Assembly (NCBI GenBank): GCA_022819805.1
Contig: JAJEGO010000045.1
Coordinates: 1 to 48,367, forward strand
DNA: 48,367 nt
From: Candidatus Dadabacteria bacterium
GTDB lineage: Bacteria; Desulfobacterota_D; UBA1144; Nemesobacterales; Nemesobacteraceae
Reading direction: 5' to 3'
A program made the translations under genes and the position numbers. Shown here piece after piece: positions 8,010 through 17,614 of this stretch (within the stretch, counting starts at the first letter, position 1; every line of letters starts with the position of its first letter). The notes under the pieces are model-generated. The model saw nothing but the letters and a program-made list of their open reading frames with translations. It did not search any database and was not told the origin of the DNA.

Positions 8010-9626
8010 TCAACGTTCGCCGGAGGCGGAAGGATCCGAGAACCTGACTTTGCTGAAATAAAGAAAATTGAGACGGTCGGGTTCAAGCCCCCTTACGTAC
8101 GGTTTGATCATGTTCTGCTGAACCGAGTTCAGGTAAGGAACTATCGCGACTCCCGTTTCCATAAGAATCCTTTGAGCACTGTCGTAAAGACCTGTTCTTT
8201 GCTTGCGATCCAGAATCCCGGCGGCCTTTTCCACCAGACGGTCGTACTCCGGGTCACACCAGCCTGTACGGTTGTTCCCGCTTCCGCACTCAAAGAGGTT
8301 CATAAAATTGTGGGGATCGGGGAAATCCGCCTGCCATCCGGCCCTGAATACGGGCGGAGGATCCGTTCTGAGCGTGCTCAGGTAGACGGTCCATTCCTGG
8401 TTCACGAGCTTGACTTCAATGCCAAGGTGCTCTTTCCACATGCCTTGGAACGCCTCGGCGACAATTCTGTTGTTCCCGGTATCGGGGTAGAGAAAGGTTG
8501 GCTGCGGGAAATTCTCTCCGTTCGGATATCCGGCCATCTCAAGAAATTTCCTCGCCTTCTCCGCATCAAACGAAAGACCGATCCGGGGGTTATGGGCAAG
8601 CATGTCGATCGGTATCCACGAGGTGATGGGAACCCCGGCTCCTTGGAGAAGTCCAGCGAGGCTTTTTCTGTCTATCGAGCTTGCGAAAGCCTTTCTGACC
8701 AGAGGATTGTCAAACGGGGCTTTTTTAGTGTTAAACCCTATGTAGTTGTTTCTGAAAACCACGCTCTGTCTAAAATCCGGAAGTTTCCTGACCCTTGGAA
8801 CTTCGAGCAGTGGAATTCCCTTGCTGTCAAGAAAATCGAGTTCCCCACTTTCATAAAGCGCGAGAGTGGATACGGGATTTTCGTTCATTATCATCCTCAC
8901 TTTCTTCGCGCTTTTCGGTTTCTCCCCCCAGTAGCCTTCATATGCCTCAATAAGAACTTCCTTATGGTGCTTCCATTTTTTCAATCTGTACGGTCCAAGG
9001 GTCACTATGTTTGCGGCCTCAGTCCACTTGGTTCCGTATTTTTCGACAATATCCTTTCTCATCGGAAAAGTGGACATGAAAGTGACCAGGTTCAGAAAAT
9101 AGGCTTTCGGTCTTTCCAGAGTAACGATGAGAGTATAGTCATCCGGGGCTCTTACCCCGACTTTGCCGAAATCTTTTATCTCCCCGGAATTGAACTTCCT
9201 GGCGTTTTGTATGTCAAAAAGGAAATAAGCGTAGCTCCCGGCGGTTTCGGGCTGAAGAATCCTTTTCCATGAATAAAGAAAATCCTTGGCCTTAAGCGGT
9301 TTTCCGTCCGTCCAGGAAACTCCTTCCCTTATTTTGAAAATGTATGTTCTTCCGTCCTCGCTTATCCGCCAGCTTTGGGCAAGAGCGGGTACGGGTTCGT
9401 ATTTTTCATCAAATGCCGCAAGACCGTCCATTATGTTTTCTATGATGGTAAAAGAAGTGACGTCGGTGGCAAGTGACCAGTCAAGGGTGGGAGGTTCGGT
9501 CCCGATATTTATGTTAAGCGTGTCTTTACGGGAAATATCCACAGCGTCGGGGGCCCTGTTTCCGGAACCGCAGGAAAGAAAAAGCAGGGTGCAGGAAATC
9601 AGAAGAAAGTTTTTTAATATCTTCAT
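8010..9626 (-). CDS. Peptide/oligopeptide ABC transporter substrate-binding lipoprotein (SBP_bac_5)
   Basis: Signal peptide MKILKNFLLISCTLLFLSCGSGN; LNINIGTEPPTLDWSLATDVTSFTIIENIMDGLAAFDEKYEPVPALAQSWRISEDGRTYIFKIREGVSWTDGKPLKAKDF. Confidence 0.93.
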   Translation of the reverse strand: MKILKNFLLISCTLLFLSCGSGNRAPDAVDISRKDTLNINIGTEPPTLDWSLATDVTSFTIIENIMDGLAAFDEKYEPVPALAQSWRISEDGRTYIFKIREGVSWTDGKPLKAKDFLYSWKRILQPETAGSYAYFLFDIQNARKFNSGEIKDFGKVGVRAPDDYTLIVTLERPKAYFLNLVTFMSTFPMRKDIVEKYGTKWTEAANIVTLGPYRLKKWKHHKEVLIEAYEGYWGEKPKSAKKVRMIMNENPVSTLALYESGELDFLDSKGIPLLEVPRVRKLPDFRQSVVFRNNYIGFNTKKAPFDNPLVRKAFASSIDRKSLAGLLQGAGVPITSWIPIDMLAHNPRIGLSFDAEKARKFLEMAGYPNGENFPQPTFLYPDTGNNRIVAEAFQGMWKEHLGIEVKLVNQEWTVYLSTLRTDPPPVFRAGWQADFPDPHNFMNLFECGSGNNRTGWCDPEYDRLVEKAAGILDRKQRTGLYDSAQRILMETGVAIVPYLNSVQQNMIKPYVRGLEPDRLNFLYFSKVRFSDPSASGER

Positions 9627-9673
9627 AACAATCGTATTCGAGCGGAAAAAACCAAGTTCAACATCTGACTTAA

Positions 9674-10813
9674 CTATCGCCCGATAACTTCGAATTTGCC
9701 GTCCCTTACCCTCGCCACAATCGGTTCGTAAACTGCGTCCCCGTTGCGGTCAAAATAGAACTCGCCCAAAGGCGTATTCAGTCTGATGTCAGCCATCGCG
9801 TCACGAATCGCCCCCGGATCGGTTGAAGGAGCATTGGATATAGCTTCAGCCAGTATATAGACCGATACGTACGACAGTGTGGCAAAAGAACCGGGTTCGT
9901 TGCCGTATTTTTCCTGGTAATTCCTGAGAAACTTCCTATTTTCCGGCGTGTCGGTGGCGGCAACCCAGCTCGTAGAGGTAATTGAACCCTCGGCGGAACC
10001 GGGTTCAGTGGTATTTGCCAGCCTCACGACATTTATTGCAAGGTGAGTGACGATAAAAGGAATATCCGCTATGCCGAGTTGGCGCGCCTGGACCATAACC
10101 CCGACCTGCGCGGGAGGCAAAGCAGAAACGAAGATGGCATCGGGATCCGCGTCCTTTATCTTGGTTAACTGGTCGGTCAGGTCGGGGAGTTGGCCGTCAG
10201 CGGACAGGTCAAAAACCTGCTCGCTCACAATCGAGACGTCTTCATACTTATCGAACTCCCGTTTCAGCAGTTCAAGATTGCTCTGCGAAAAAGTATCTAT
10301 ACGGTTCGCTATCGCAGCCACCTTTCTGTAACCAAGTTCCTCCCTGACAACCCTGATACCCTTTGGCACCAAACGCTCGACCGTAAGAGGGCAGCGGAAA
10401 AGAAAATCGCTTTGGGCACTGAGACCACTTGCGGCAGAGGTGGGGCTGAGAACCAAAACTCCGTTCCGACTAAGGGTAGGAATAATTCCTTTAACCTCGC
10501 TTGAAGTATAGGGACCCAGTATGGCCACTACTTCGTCCCGTTCGATAAGTTTTCTGTACGCTCTCTTCGCTCCATCCGGAGTACTTTCGGAATCCTCAAG
10601 GATGAACCTGATTTTCCTGCCGTCGGGCAGTAACGATGCGTTAACTTCTTCAAGAGCCAGATCCAGAGCATTTTCTAGATCAAAGTCCGCAAGTGAACCG
10701 GTAAGGGGGATGATGACGCCGACGGGGATCCCCTCGGTTTCATCTTGAGCGCAGGAAAAAAAGCTGAAAGCCACGGCCACGGCAATAAACATGAGAGCAG
10801 CTATTTTTTTCAC
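9674..10813 (-). CDS. LivK-like (Peripla_BP_6) substrate-binding lipoprotein, tandem copy 1
   Basis: Likely GTG start at 10813 (GGAGAGCTTGAT-GTGAAAAAAATA); lipobox FFSC; IPVGVIIPLTGSLADFDLENALDLALEEVNAS. Confidence 0.88.
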   Translation of the reverse strand: MKKIAALMFIAVAVAFSFFSCAQDETEGIPVGVIIPLTGSLADFDLENALDLALEEVNASLLPDGRKIRFILEDSESTPDGAKRAYRKLIERDEVVAILGPYTSSEVKGIIPTLSRNGVLVLSPTSAASGLSAQSDFLFRCPLTVERLVPKGIRVVREELGYRKVAAIANRIDTFSQSNLELLKREFDKYEDVSIVSEQVFDLSADGQLPDLTDQLTKIKDADPDAIFVSALPPAQVGVMVQARQLGIADIPFIVTHLAINVVRLANTTEPGSAEGSITSTSWVAATDTPENRKFLRNYQEKYGNEPGSFATLSYVSVYILAEAISNAPSTDPGAIRDAMADIRLNTPLGEFYFDRNGDAVYEPIVARVRDGKFEVIGR

Positions 10814-10942
10814 ATCAAGCTCTCCTTTCTTTCCGATCAGAGTTATCAGGAAGGAAATCCAATTGAAAAAGGGGCGCCTTCCGATTTCCCCTTCTTTCAC
10901 CTGAACACCCGAAGGCGGATTTATTGAACCGGCTCAAACCGA

Positions 10943-12154
10943 TCATTGTTGATCGAAAACTTCAAACCTGCCGTTTTCTACTATTCCTACGATGGGTTCG
11001 TAAACCGCGTCGCCAACAGCATCGAAATAGAAATCACCTAAAACCGTATTCTCCACTCTGATGTTGGCCATTGCGTCACGTATAGCCTCCGGATCGGTTG
11101 AAGAAGCATCGGCAACGGCTTCTGCCAATATATGGGTAGCCACATAGGATAGCGCACCGAAAGCGTCTGGCTCACTGTGGTATTTCCCCCGGTAATTCCT
11201 AAGAAACCTGCGGTTCTCAGGTGTGTCAATATCCGAGATCCAAGTCGTAAAAGTAATCGCACCTTCAGCGGCGCCGGGGTGAACCGCGTTCGCTTCGCTT
11301 ATGTCATCTGAGGTAAACAAAGTGACCAGAAAAGGAATATCCATTCCGAGCTGCCGCGCCTGTACCATAACTCCTCTGCGGCCCGGAGCCAGAGCCGATA
11401 TGAAAAGAGCCTCGGGAGCAGGAACGGCATTCATGATGTCATTTAACTGCGTGGTCAGGTCGGGAAGGTCACCGGTTCGCCGGGAGTAAACCTGCTCGCT
11501 CACGATCCTGACACCATGCTTTTCAAGCTCCTCTTTCACCTTCTCGTGGTTACTTAAGGAAAAACCGTCGGACTCATTCACTATCGTTGCCACGTTTTCG
11601 TAACCAAGGCGCTCTCTAGTAACCCTGATACCGGCCCGCACAAGCGGGTCAACGGTAAGAGATGCGCGGAAGGCAAACTCGCTTCTGGCGCTGAGACCGA
11701 GCGCCGCGGAGGTGGGACTGAAAGACACAACCCCATTTTGCTGCGCGATTGGAATAATCCTCTCGGTAGCACTTGAGGTAAAGGGGCCGAGCACGGCGAC
11801 CACTCCATCCTGTTCGATAAGTTTTGTGTATGCTCTCTCGGCGCCATCCGGGGTACCCTCGGAATCTTCAACAATGAACCTGATTTTCCTTCCGTCAAGC
11901 AGCGACGATCCGTTAATCTCCTCAAGTGCAAGCTCCATGCCGTTTTTCATCTGCAGGCCGTTTGAGGAAAGCGAACCGGTGAGAGGAACAACGACACCGA
12001 CGGAGATTTCTTCTGTTTCGTTCTGGCTACAGGAGAAAGAACCGAGAAGCAGCAGCACAACGGCTACGGCGACAAACATAAATGCAGTTACTTTTTTTAT
12101 GTTAAAGTCCTCCGACAACCACCCATCCTTAAGAAAGAATACCCATTCAAACAC
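10943..12154 (-). CDS. LivK-like (Peripla_BP_6) substrate-binding lipoprotein, tandem copy 2
   Basis: SFSCSQNETEEISVGVVVPLTGSLSSNGLQMKNGMELALEEINGSSLLDGRKIRFIVEDSEGTPDGAERAYTKLIEQDGVVAVLGPFTSS. Start codon uncertain: the position aligned with the paralogs is ATA at 12098-12100. Confidence 0.85.
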   Translation of the reverse strand: MFEWVFFLKDGWLSEDFNIKKVTAFMFVAVAVVLLLLGSFSCSQNETEEISVGVVVPLTGSLSSNGLQMKNGMELALEEINGSSLLDGRKIRFIVEDSEGTPDGAERAYTKLIEQDGVVAVLGPFTSSATERIIPIAQQNGVVSFSPTSAALGLSARSEFAFRASLTVDPLVRAGIRVTRERLGYENVATIVNESDGFSLSNHEKVKEELEKHGVRIVSEQVYSRRTGDLPDLTTQLNDIMNAVPAPEALFISALAPGRRGVMVQARQLGMDIPFLVTLFTSDDISEANAVHPGAAEGAITFTTWISDIDTPENRRFLRNYRGKYHSEPDAFGALSYVATHILAEAVADASSTDPEAIRDAMANIRVENTVLGDFYFDAVGDAVYEPIVGIVENGRFEVFDQQ

Positions 12155-12193
12155 TCAGGATCAAAGTCATACCGACAGGTCCGAATAACGGGA

Positions 12194-13366
12194 TTACTCG
12201 AGGGTTACAAACCTGCCGTCGCGGACTATCCTTACCACGGGGGTGTAGACCCCATCCCCGTTCTCGTCAAAATAGAAATCGCCGAAAATAGTGCCGTCCA
12301 GAGCGGATTCCGGACCGATCATCTGCAGGGCCGCCCTGATATCCTCCGGGCTGGCTGTTGAAGCGCGCGCAATGGCGACGGCTAGTATTTGGGTGGTAGC
12401 GTAGGCGCGCGCCGAGTACGCGTCGGGGTCCTCTTCGTATTTCGCCTTGTATTTCCCGACGAAATCCACGCTCCGGGGTGTAATGTCGTCTGCCCAGTTC
12501 GTAAACGTAATAACACCTTCGGTCGACCCCTCACGCCTCTTCTCGGCCTCCGCCACGTCCGTCTCCGTGAGCGCGATTACGATCAGGGGAACTGTTATGC
12601 CCATCTCGCGGGCCCTGACTATTACCTCCTTGCGCCCCGGTGAAAGCGCCGAAACGAACACCACATTCGCACCCGAGTTCTCTATGGCGCGCAGTTGCTC
12701 CGTGAGATCGGGAGGGGGGTCGTTCTTTGCGCGGATGAAACTCTGCTCGCTCACTATCTCAACGTCCGAGTGCTCATTTTTCATGAGTTCCTCAAGCACC
12801 TTGTTGTTGCCGCTCATGGAGAAAGGGTCGTCTGTGTTGAATATGGTCGCCGCTTTGGAATAATCCAGAGCGCCTTTGGTTTTCCTTATTCCTTCGGGCA
12901 CCATTTTGTCCACGGTAAGGGAAGTACGGAATATGAAATCGCCGGGAGCGGTGATCCCGCTCGGACTCGCGGAGGATGTCGGACTTATGGCCACTACATT
13001 GTTATCGTTTGCGAGCGGGGCGGTTCTTTTCGTCGAGTCGGAACTCCACGGACCGATTATCGCACTTACGGCGTCCCTGTCGATAAGCTTCCCGAAAGCC
13101 TCCTCCGCGCCGTCCGGGGTGCCTTTGGTATCTTCAAAGATCGGGTGAAGATTCATCCCGCCGAGAAGCGCCGACGCGTTGATCTCCTCCACGGCGAGCT
13201 CGACGCCTTTTTTCATGTTCCCCCCAAGCCACCCCGATGCTCCCGTAAGGGGAAAGGCGACACCGACTGCAATCTCCTCGGTACCGTCCTCATCGCAGGA
13301 AACAACAGTGAAAGCCACGGCCGCAACAAACACGGCAAAAGACAGAAAAACTGCTATCTTTTTCAT
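12194..13366 (-). CDS. LivK-like (Peripla_BP_6) substrate-binding lipoprotein, tandem copy 3
   Basis: Start at MKKIAVFLSF after GGAGG; lipobox VVSC; IAVGVAFPLTGASGWLGGNMKKGVELAVEEINAS. Confidence 0.88.
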   Translation of the reverse strand: MKKIAVFLSFAVFVAAVAFTVVSCDEDGTEEIAVGVAFPLTGASGWLGGNMKKGVELAVEEINASALLGGMNLHPIFEDTKGTPDGAEEAFGKLIDRDAVSAIIGPWSSDSTKRTAPLANDNNVVAISPTSSASPSGITAPGDFIFRTSLTVDKMVPEGIRKTKGALDYSKAATIFNTDDPFSMSGNNKVLEELMKNEHSDVEIVSEQSFIRAKNDPPPDLTEQLRAIENSGANVVFVSALSPGRKEVIVRAREMGITVPLIVIALTETDVAEAEKRREGSTEGVITFTNWADDITPRSVDFVGKYKAKYEEDPDAYSARAYATTQILAVAIARASTASPEDIRAALQMIGPESALDGTIFGDFYFDENGDGVYTPVVRIVRDGRFVTLE

Positions 13367-13388
13367 GCTGAAATAACCTCCTCCCAGA

Positions 13389-13883
13389 TCATTGCTCGCT
13401 ATCGGAGAGAGTAACGAGAACAGAGTCCTTCTCAACCGTGTCTCCCTCCTTGACTCTTATTTCCTTTATGGTGCCCGAAGCGGAGGCCTTAAGTTCGCTT
13501 TCCATCTTCATGGCTTCGACCACTAAAACGCTGTCCCCCACCTCGACACTGTCTCCCTGCTTCTTGAGGATCTTCACTACCCTGCTGTGCATCGGCGCCG
13601 CTATGTTAAGACTTCCCGTGCCTTCTGCCTGGGAAGCGTCCCTTCCGGAAACAGCCTCTATCTCGTAGAGATCGCCCTCATGGAAAACCTGTATTTTCTT
13701 TCCTTCCCTGAATATCCCTACGGTAATGCTTTTGTTATCGACCAGGATCGAATACGTATTTTCGTCTATACGCAGAAATTCTATCTCTTTCTGCTCGCCG
13801 TCGATGCCGAAGAGACTAAGTCCTTCCTTCTCTTCGAAGTCTACCTTGTAGGTTTTGTTTCCCAGTTTGAAAGTGTACGTCAT
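13389..13883 (-). CDS. Biotin carboxyl carrier subunit of an acyl-CoA carboxylase
   Basis: Biotinylation motif VVEAMKMESELKA; last gene of a BC/CT operon; overlaps the upstream biotin carboxylase by ATGA. Confidence 0.92.
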   Translation of the reverse strand: MTYTFKLGNKTYKVDFEEKEGLSLFGIDGEQKEIEFLRIDENTYSILVDNKSITVGIFREGKKIQVFHEGDLYEIEAVSGRDASQAEGTGSLNIAAPMHSRVVKILKKQGDSVEVGDSVLVVEAMKMESELKASASGTIKEIRVKEGDTVEKDSVLVTLSDSEQ

Positions 13884-15376
13884 AAAAGCGGATTCCCGGA
13901 TACGCCCATTCTTCTGGCAAAATGCTTCCAGCCTGAAGAAACAGCCTTTGTTCCCTGCGTGATTTGATTTGAGCCGCCGTTCATGGCGACAGCCGCAGCC
14001 ATGAGTATGAGTTCAGGATCGGATTCCTCGGGCACCAGGGTCTCCGGATGTCTCTCTATAAAACCTGTGTCAATCTGCGCCTTGCGGAACTCGGAGTCTT
14101 TCGTCATTCTGATCAGAAAACCGAGATTGGTTCTTACCCCAAGAACCACGTATTCCCTGAGAGCGGAAAGCATCCTGTCTATCGCATCTTCCCGGGAATT
14201 TCCCCAGACGACAAGTTTTGAGAGCATCGGGTCGTAGAAAGACGTTATCTCGCAACCGCTGTAAACGGATGAATCGTCCCTCACCCCCGGACCGCTGGGA
14301 GCTCGCACGTACTGAAGGACTCCCGGTGAAGGAAGAAAATTAGTGGCGGGATCCTCCGCGTAAACCCTGCACTCAAGAGCGTGGCCCTGCATTTTTATGG
14401 AAGACTGCTTGAATGGAAGTTTTTCTCCCGAAGCTATCCTTATCATCCACTTCACGATATCGATTCCCGTGATCATTTCCGTGACCGGATGCTCAACCTG
14501 CACCCTGGTGTTCATCTCCAGAAAATAGAAATTCTCTTCCTGATCCATTATGAACTCGACGGTGCCGGCCCCGAAATAGTCAACTGCCTTTGCTATGCGA
14601 AGGGCGACTTCGCACATGTTTTTCCTGGTCTTGGCACTTATAAATCCCGAGGGGGCTTCCTCTATCACCTTCTGGTGGCGTCTCTGTATTGAGCATTCCC
14701 TCTCGAACAGGTGCAGCAGGTTCCCGTGTTTGTCCCCAAGAACCTGGACTTCTACATGCCTCGGTTGCTGAACGAACTTTTCTATGAATACAGAATCGTC
14801 CCCGAAAGAGGAAAACGCCTCGCTTCTGGCCATCCGGAGGGACGATTCGAATTCTTCCTTGGAATTAACGAGCCTCATTCCCTTTCCGCCTCCGCCAGCA
14901 GAAGCCTTTATCATCACTGGGTAACCGATTCTCTTCGCCACCCTCGAGGCCTCAACGTCGGACACAGCTCCTTCGGATCCAGGAACAAGCGGCACCTTAG
15001 CGTCTCTGGCTATTTTTCTTGCGGTTACCTTATCCCCCATAAGTCTTATGGCTTCCGCGGAAGGCCCTATGAAAACCACGCCCTCCTTCTCGCACAGCTC
15101 GGCGAAGGAATCGTTCTCGGAGAGAAATCCGAACCCGGGGTGTATAGCTTCGGCTCCCGACTCCTTGGCAGCCGCAATCACCTTTTCTCCGACCAGGTAG
15201 CTTTCCGAGGGTTTCGACGATCCTATATGGTAGGCCTCGTCCGCGAGCATCACGTGAAGAGCGTCTCTGTCGGCGTCTGAGTAAACAGCCACGGTAGCGA
15301 TCCCAAGTTCCCGGCAGGCCCTGATGATTCTTACCGCTATCTCTCCCCTGTTTGCTATCAGTATCTTCTTGAACAT
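13880..15376 (-). CDS. Biotin carboxylase subunit (AccC/PccA N-terminal type)
   Basis: MFKKILIANRGEIAVRIIRACRELGIATVAVYSDADRDALHV...ASAGGGGKGMR...FLEMNTRVQVEHPVTEMITGIDIV. Confidence 0.95.
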   Translation of the reverse strand: MFKKILIANRGEIAVRIIRACRELGIATVAVYSDADRDALHVMLADEAYHIGSSKPSESYLVGEKVIAAAKESGAEAIHPGFGFLSENDSFAELCEKEGVVFIGPSAEAIRLMGDKVTARKIARDAKVPLVPGSEGAVSDVEASRVAKRIGYPVMIKASAGGGGKGMRLVNSKEEFESSLRMARSEAFSSFGDDSVFIEKFVQQPRHVEVQVLGDKHGNLLHLFERECSIQRRHQKVIEEAPSGFISAKTRKNMCEVALRIAKAVDYFGAGTVEFIMDQEENFYFLEMNTRVQVEHPVTEMITGIDIVKWMIRIASGEKLPFKQSSIKMQGHALECRVYAEDPATNFLPSPGVLQYVRAPSGPGVRDDSSVYSGCEITSFYDPMLSKLVVWGNSREDAIDRMLSALREYVVLGVRTNLGFLIRMTKDSEFRKAQIDTGFIERHPETLVPEESDPELILMAAAVAMNGGSNQITQGTKAVSSGWKHFARRMGVSGNPLL

Positions 15377-15393
15377 CTTTTCAACCGGCCCAC

Positions 15394-16938
15394 TCAGAGG
15401 GGAATGTTCCCGTGCTTTTTCGGCGGAAGCGTCTGTCTTTTTCCGCTCAGCATCTCAAGTGCCGCTATCACTCTGTGTCTCGTGTCTTCGGGTTTTATGA
15501 CCTCGTCTATGTAACCCAAGCTTGCAGCGCGATAGGGATTTGCAAAATTCTTTTTGTACTCCTCAATGAGCCTGATTCTCTCGGTGTCGGGATCGTCCGC
15601 GGCGGCTATTTCTCCGCGGGAAATTATATTCACGGCCCCGTCGGGTCCCATGACTGCTATTTCCGCCGTGGGATAGGCAAGGTTAACATCTCCCCTTATG
15701 TGTTTTGAGGACATGACGTCGTAAGCCCCCCCGTAGGCCTTTCTGGTTATCACCGTAATTCTCGGAACTGTAGCCTCGCAATATGCGTAAAGCAGTTTTG
15801 CGCCGTGCCTTATGATTCCTCCCCATTCCTGCGAGGTTCCCGGAAGGAAACCCGGCACGTCGACAAAAGTAAGAAGGGGGATATTGAAAGCGTCGCAGAA
15901 TCTTACGAACCTAGCCGCCTTAACCGAAGCGTCTATGTCAAGACACCCCGCAAGCACCTTGGGCTGGTTTCCCACCACACCGACCGTCTGCCCGTTCATC
16001 CTCGCAAACCCTATCACTATGTTTTTCGCATAGTGCTCCTGTATCTCCAAGAAATACGAATTATCAACTATGGGCCTTATCACATCCAGTATATCGTAAG
16101 GTTTGTTGGGGTTGTCAGGAATAAGTTCGCGAAGACTCGTCTCCTTTCTGTCCACGGGATCATCGCATGGAACCACCGGCGGATCCTCCATGTTGTTTGA
16201 GGGAAGAAACCCCAGGAGCTCCTTTATTATCTTTATCGAGTCACTGTCATCCTCAGAGGCAAAATGCGCGACGCCGCTCACGGAGTTATGGACCATGGCG
16301 CCGCCAAGCTCTTCCGAAGAGACCTCTTCATGGGTAACGGTCTTGATCACGTCGGGTCCCGTCACGAACATATAGCTTGTGCTCTTTGACATGATGGTGA
16401 AGTCGTTCATTACCGGGGAGTAAACGGCTCCTCCGGCACACGGACCCATGATTGCGGATATCTGCGGTATGACTCCAGAGGAAATCACGTTTCGAAGAAA
16501 TATCTCTCCGTAAGCCCCGAGGCTTTTGACCCCTTCCTGGATTCTCGCTCCGCCGGAATCGTTAAGCCCTATGATCGGCGCCCCGGTCGAGAGCGCCAGA
16601 TCCATTATCTTGCATATCTTTTTTCCCTGCTCAAGACCCAGAGAACCACCGAAAACCGTGAAGTCCTGGGCATAGACAAACACTTGGCGTCCCTCAATCT
16701 TCCCGTAGCCCGTAACGACGCCGTCGCCCAGGATTCTCTTTTTCTCCATTCCGAAATCCGTGCAGTCGTGCAGGACGAACTTGTCGAGTTCGACAAAGGT
16801 GTCTTTATCTAGAAGTTCGGCTATTCGTTCGCGGGCCGTGTGCTTGCCCGAATCATGCTGTCTTTTGATTCTGGCTTCGCCGCCGCCTAAGCTCGCCTCT
16901 TTTTCCTTATCTTCGAGAATTCTGACTTTTTCTTTCAT
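15394..16938 (-). CDS. Acyl-CoA (propionyl/methylmalonyl-type) carboxylase carboxyltransferase subunit
   Basis: [40 protein letters not shown]...[54 protein letters not shown]. Confidence 0.94.
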   Translation of the reverse strand: MKEKVRILEDKEKEASLGGGEARIKRQHDSGKHTARERIAELLDKDTFVELDKFVLHDCTDFGMEKKRILGDGVVTGYGKIEGRQVFVYAQDFTVFGGSLGLEQGKKICKIMDLALSTGAPIIGLNDSGGARIQEGVKSLGAYGEIFLRNVISSGVIPQISAIMGPCAGGAVYSPVMNDFTIMSKSTSYMFVTGPDVIKTVTHEEVSSEELGGAMVHNSVSGVAHFASEDDSDSIKIIKELLGFLPSNNMEDPPVVPCDDPVDRKETSLRELIPDNPNKPYDILDVIRPIVDNSYFLEIQEHYAKNIVIGFARMNGQTVGVVGNQPKVLAGCLDIDASVKAARFVRFCDAFNIPLLTFVDVPGFLPGTSQEWGGIIRHGAKLLYAYCEATVPRITVITRKAYGGAYDVMSSKHIRGDVNLAYPTAEIAVMGPDGAVNIISRGEIAAADDPDTERIRLIEEYKKNFANPYRAASLGYIDEVIKPEDTRHRVIAALEMLSGKRQTLPPKKHGNIPL

Positions 16939-17009
16939 TGGATGCGCTCCAGACCCACTCCTTCCGGCTAAAAACGAATCAGTGAATCATAACACGCAGA
17001 ACCGCCGTT

Positions 17010-17612
17010 TCAAGACTCCGCGGCGTGAAGAGCCTCGAACAAAGCGTGCACCTGAGTGCGCAGATTCTCAATATCCGAGGAGTTTTCTATCAGGAAATCG
17101 GCCTGAGAAGCCTTTTCCGCTTCGGACACCTGGGAGTCCATACGGCGGCGTATTTCCTCGGGCGAGAGGGCATCGCGGGCCGCCACCCTTAGCTCCCTCA
17201 GCTCACCGGGACACGTAACTACCACCAAGCCGTCGAGCAGATCATTAATGCCGCCGCTTTTGCGATCTATAAGCGACGCTTCGACAAACACCATCGGCTC
17301 TGAGGTTCGGGCGGATATTTTCTCCTTTACCCGCTCAAGGATTCTCGGGTGTGTTATGCCGTTTAGTCTTTTGCGGTCCCCCTCGTCTGCAAACACTATT
17401 TCAGCGAGGGCACCGCGGTCAAGCGTCCCGTCTGCGCTGAGAACCTCCCGGCCGAAGCAGGCAACGATTTCCTCAAGCGCCGGCTCCCCGGGCCGCACAA
17501 CTTCCCTTGCTACCTCGTCAGCGTCAACTATGAACGCTCCGAGCTCGCGCAGGACCTGCGCCACCGTAGACTTGCCCGAACCTATGTTTCCTGTAAGCCC
17601 GTATATTTTCAT
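17010..17612 (-). CDS. coaE: Dephospho-CoA kinase
   Basis: MKIYGLTGNIGSGKSTVAQVLRELGAFIVDADEVAREVV; P-loop and DAD motif. Confidence 0.95.
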   Translation of the reverse strand: MKIYGLTGNIGSGKSTVAQVLRELGAFIVDADEVAREVVRPGEPALEEIVACFGREVLSADGTLDRGALAEIVFADEGDRKRLNGITHPRILERVKEKISARTSEPMVFVEASLIDRKSGGINDLLDGLVVVTCPGELRELRVAARDALSPEEIRRRMDSQVSEAEKASQADFLIENSSDIENLRTQVHALFEALHAAES

Positions 17613-17614
17613 CT

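Noticed and set aside
8172-9272. 366-aa plus-strand ORF antisense to the OppA-like gene
   Set aside because: Fully overlaps a well-supported CDS on the other strand; composition looks like a shadow frame with no recognisable domain.
9674-13366. Tandem near-repeats as a possible DNA-level mobile element
   Set aside because: Similarity is at the protein level with divergence between copies; no terminal repeats or transposase seen.
12695-13414. 239-aa plus-strand ORF antisense to LivK-like copy 3
   Set aside because: Shadow ORF opposite a clear lipoprotein gene; similar antisense ORFs occur opposite most genes here.
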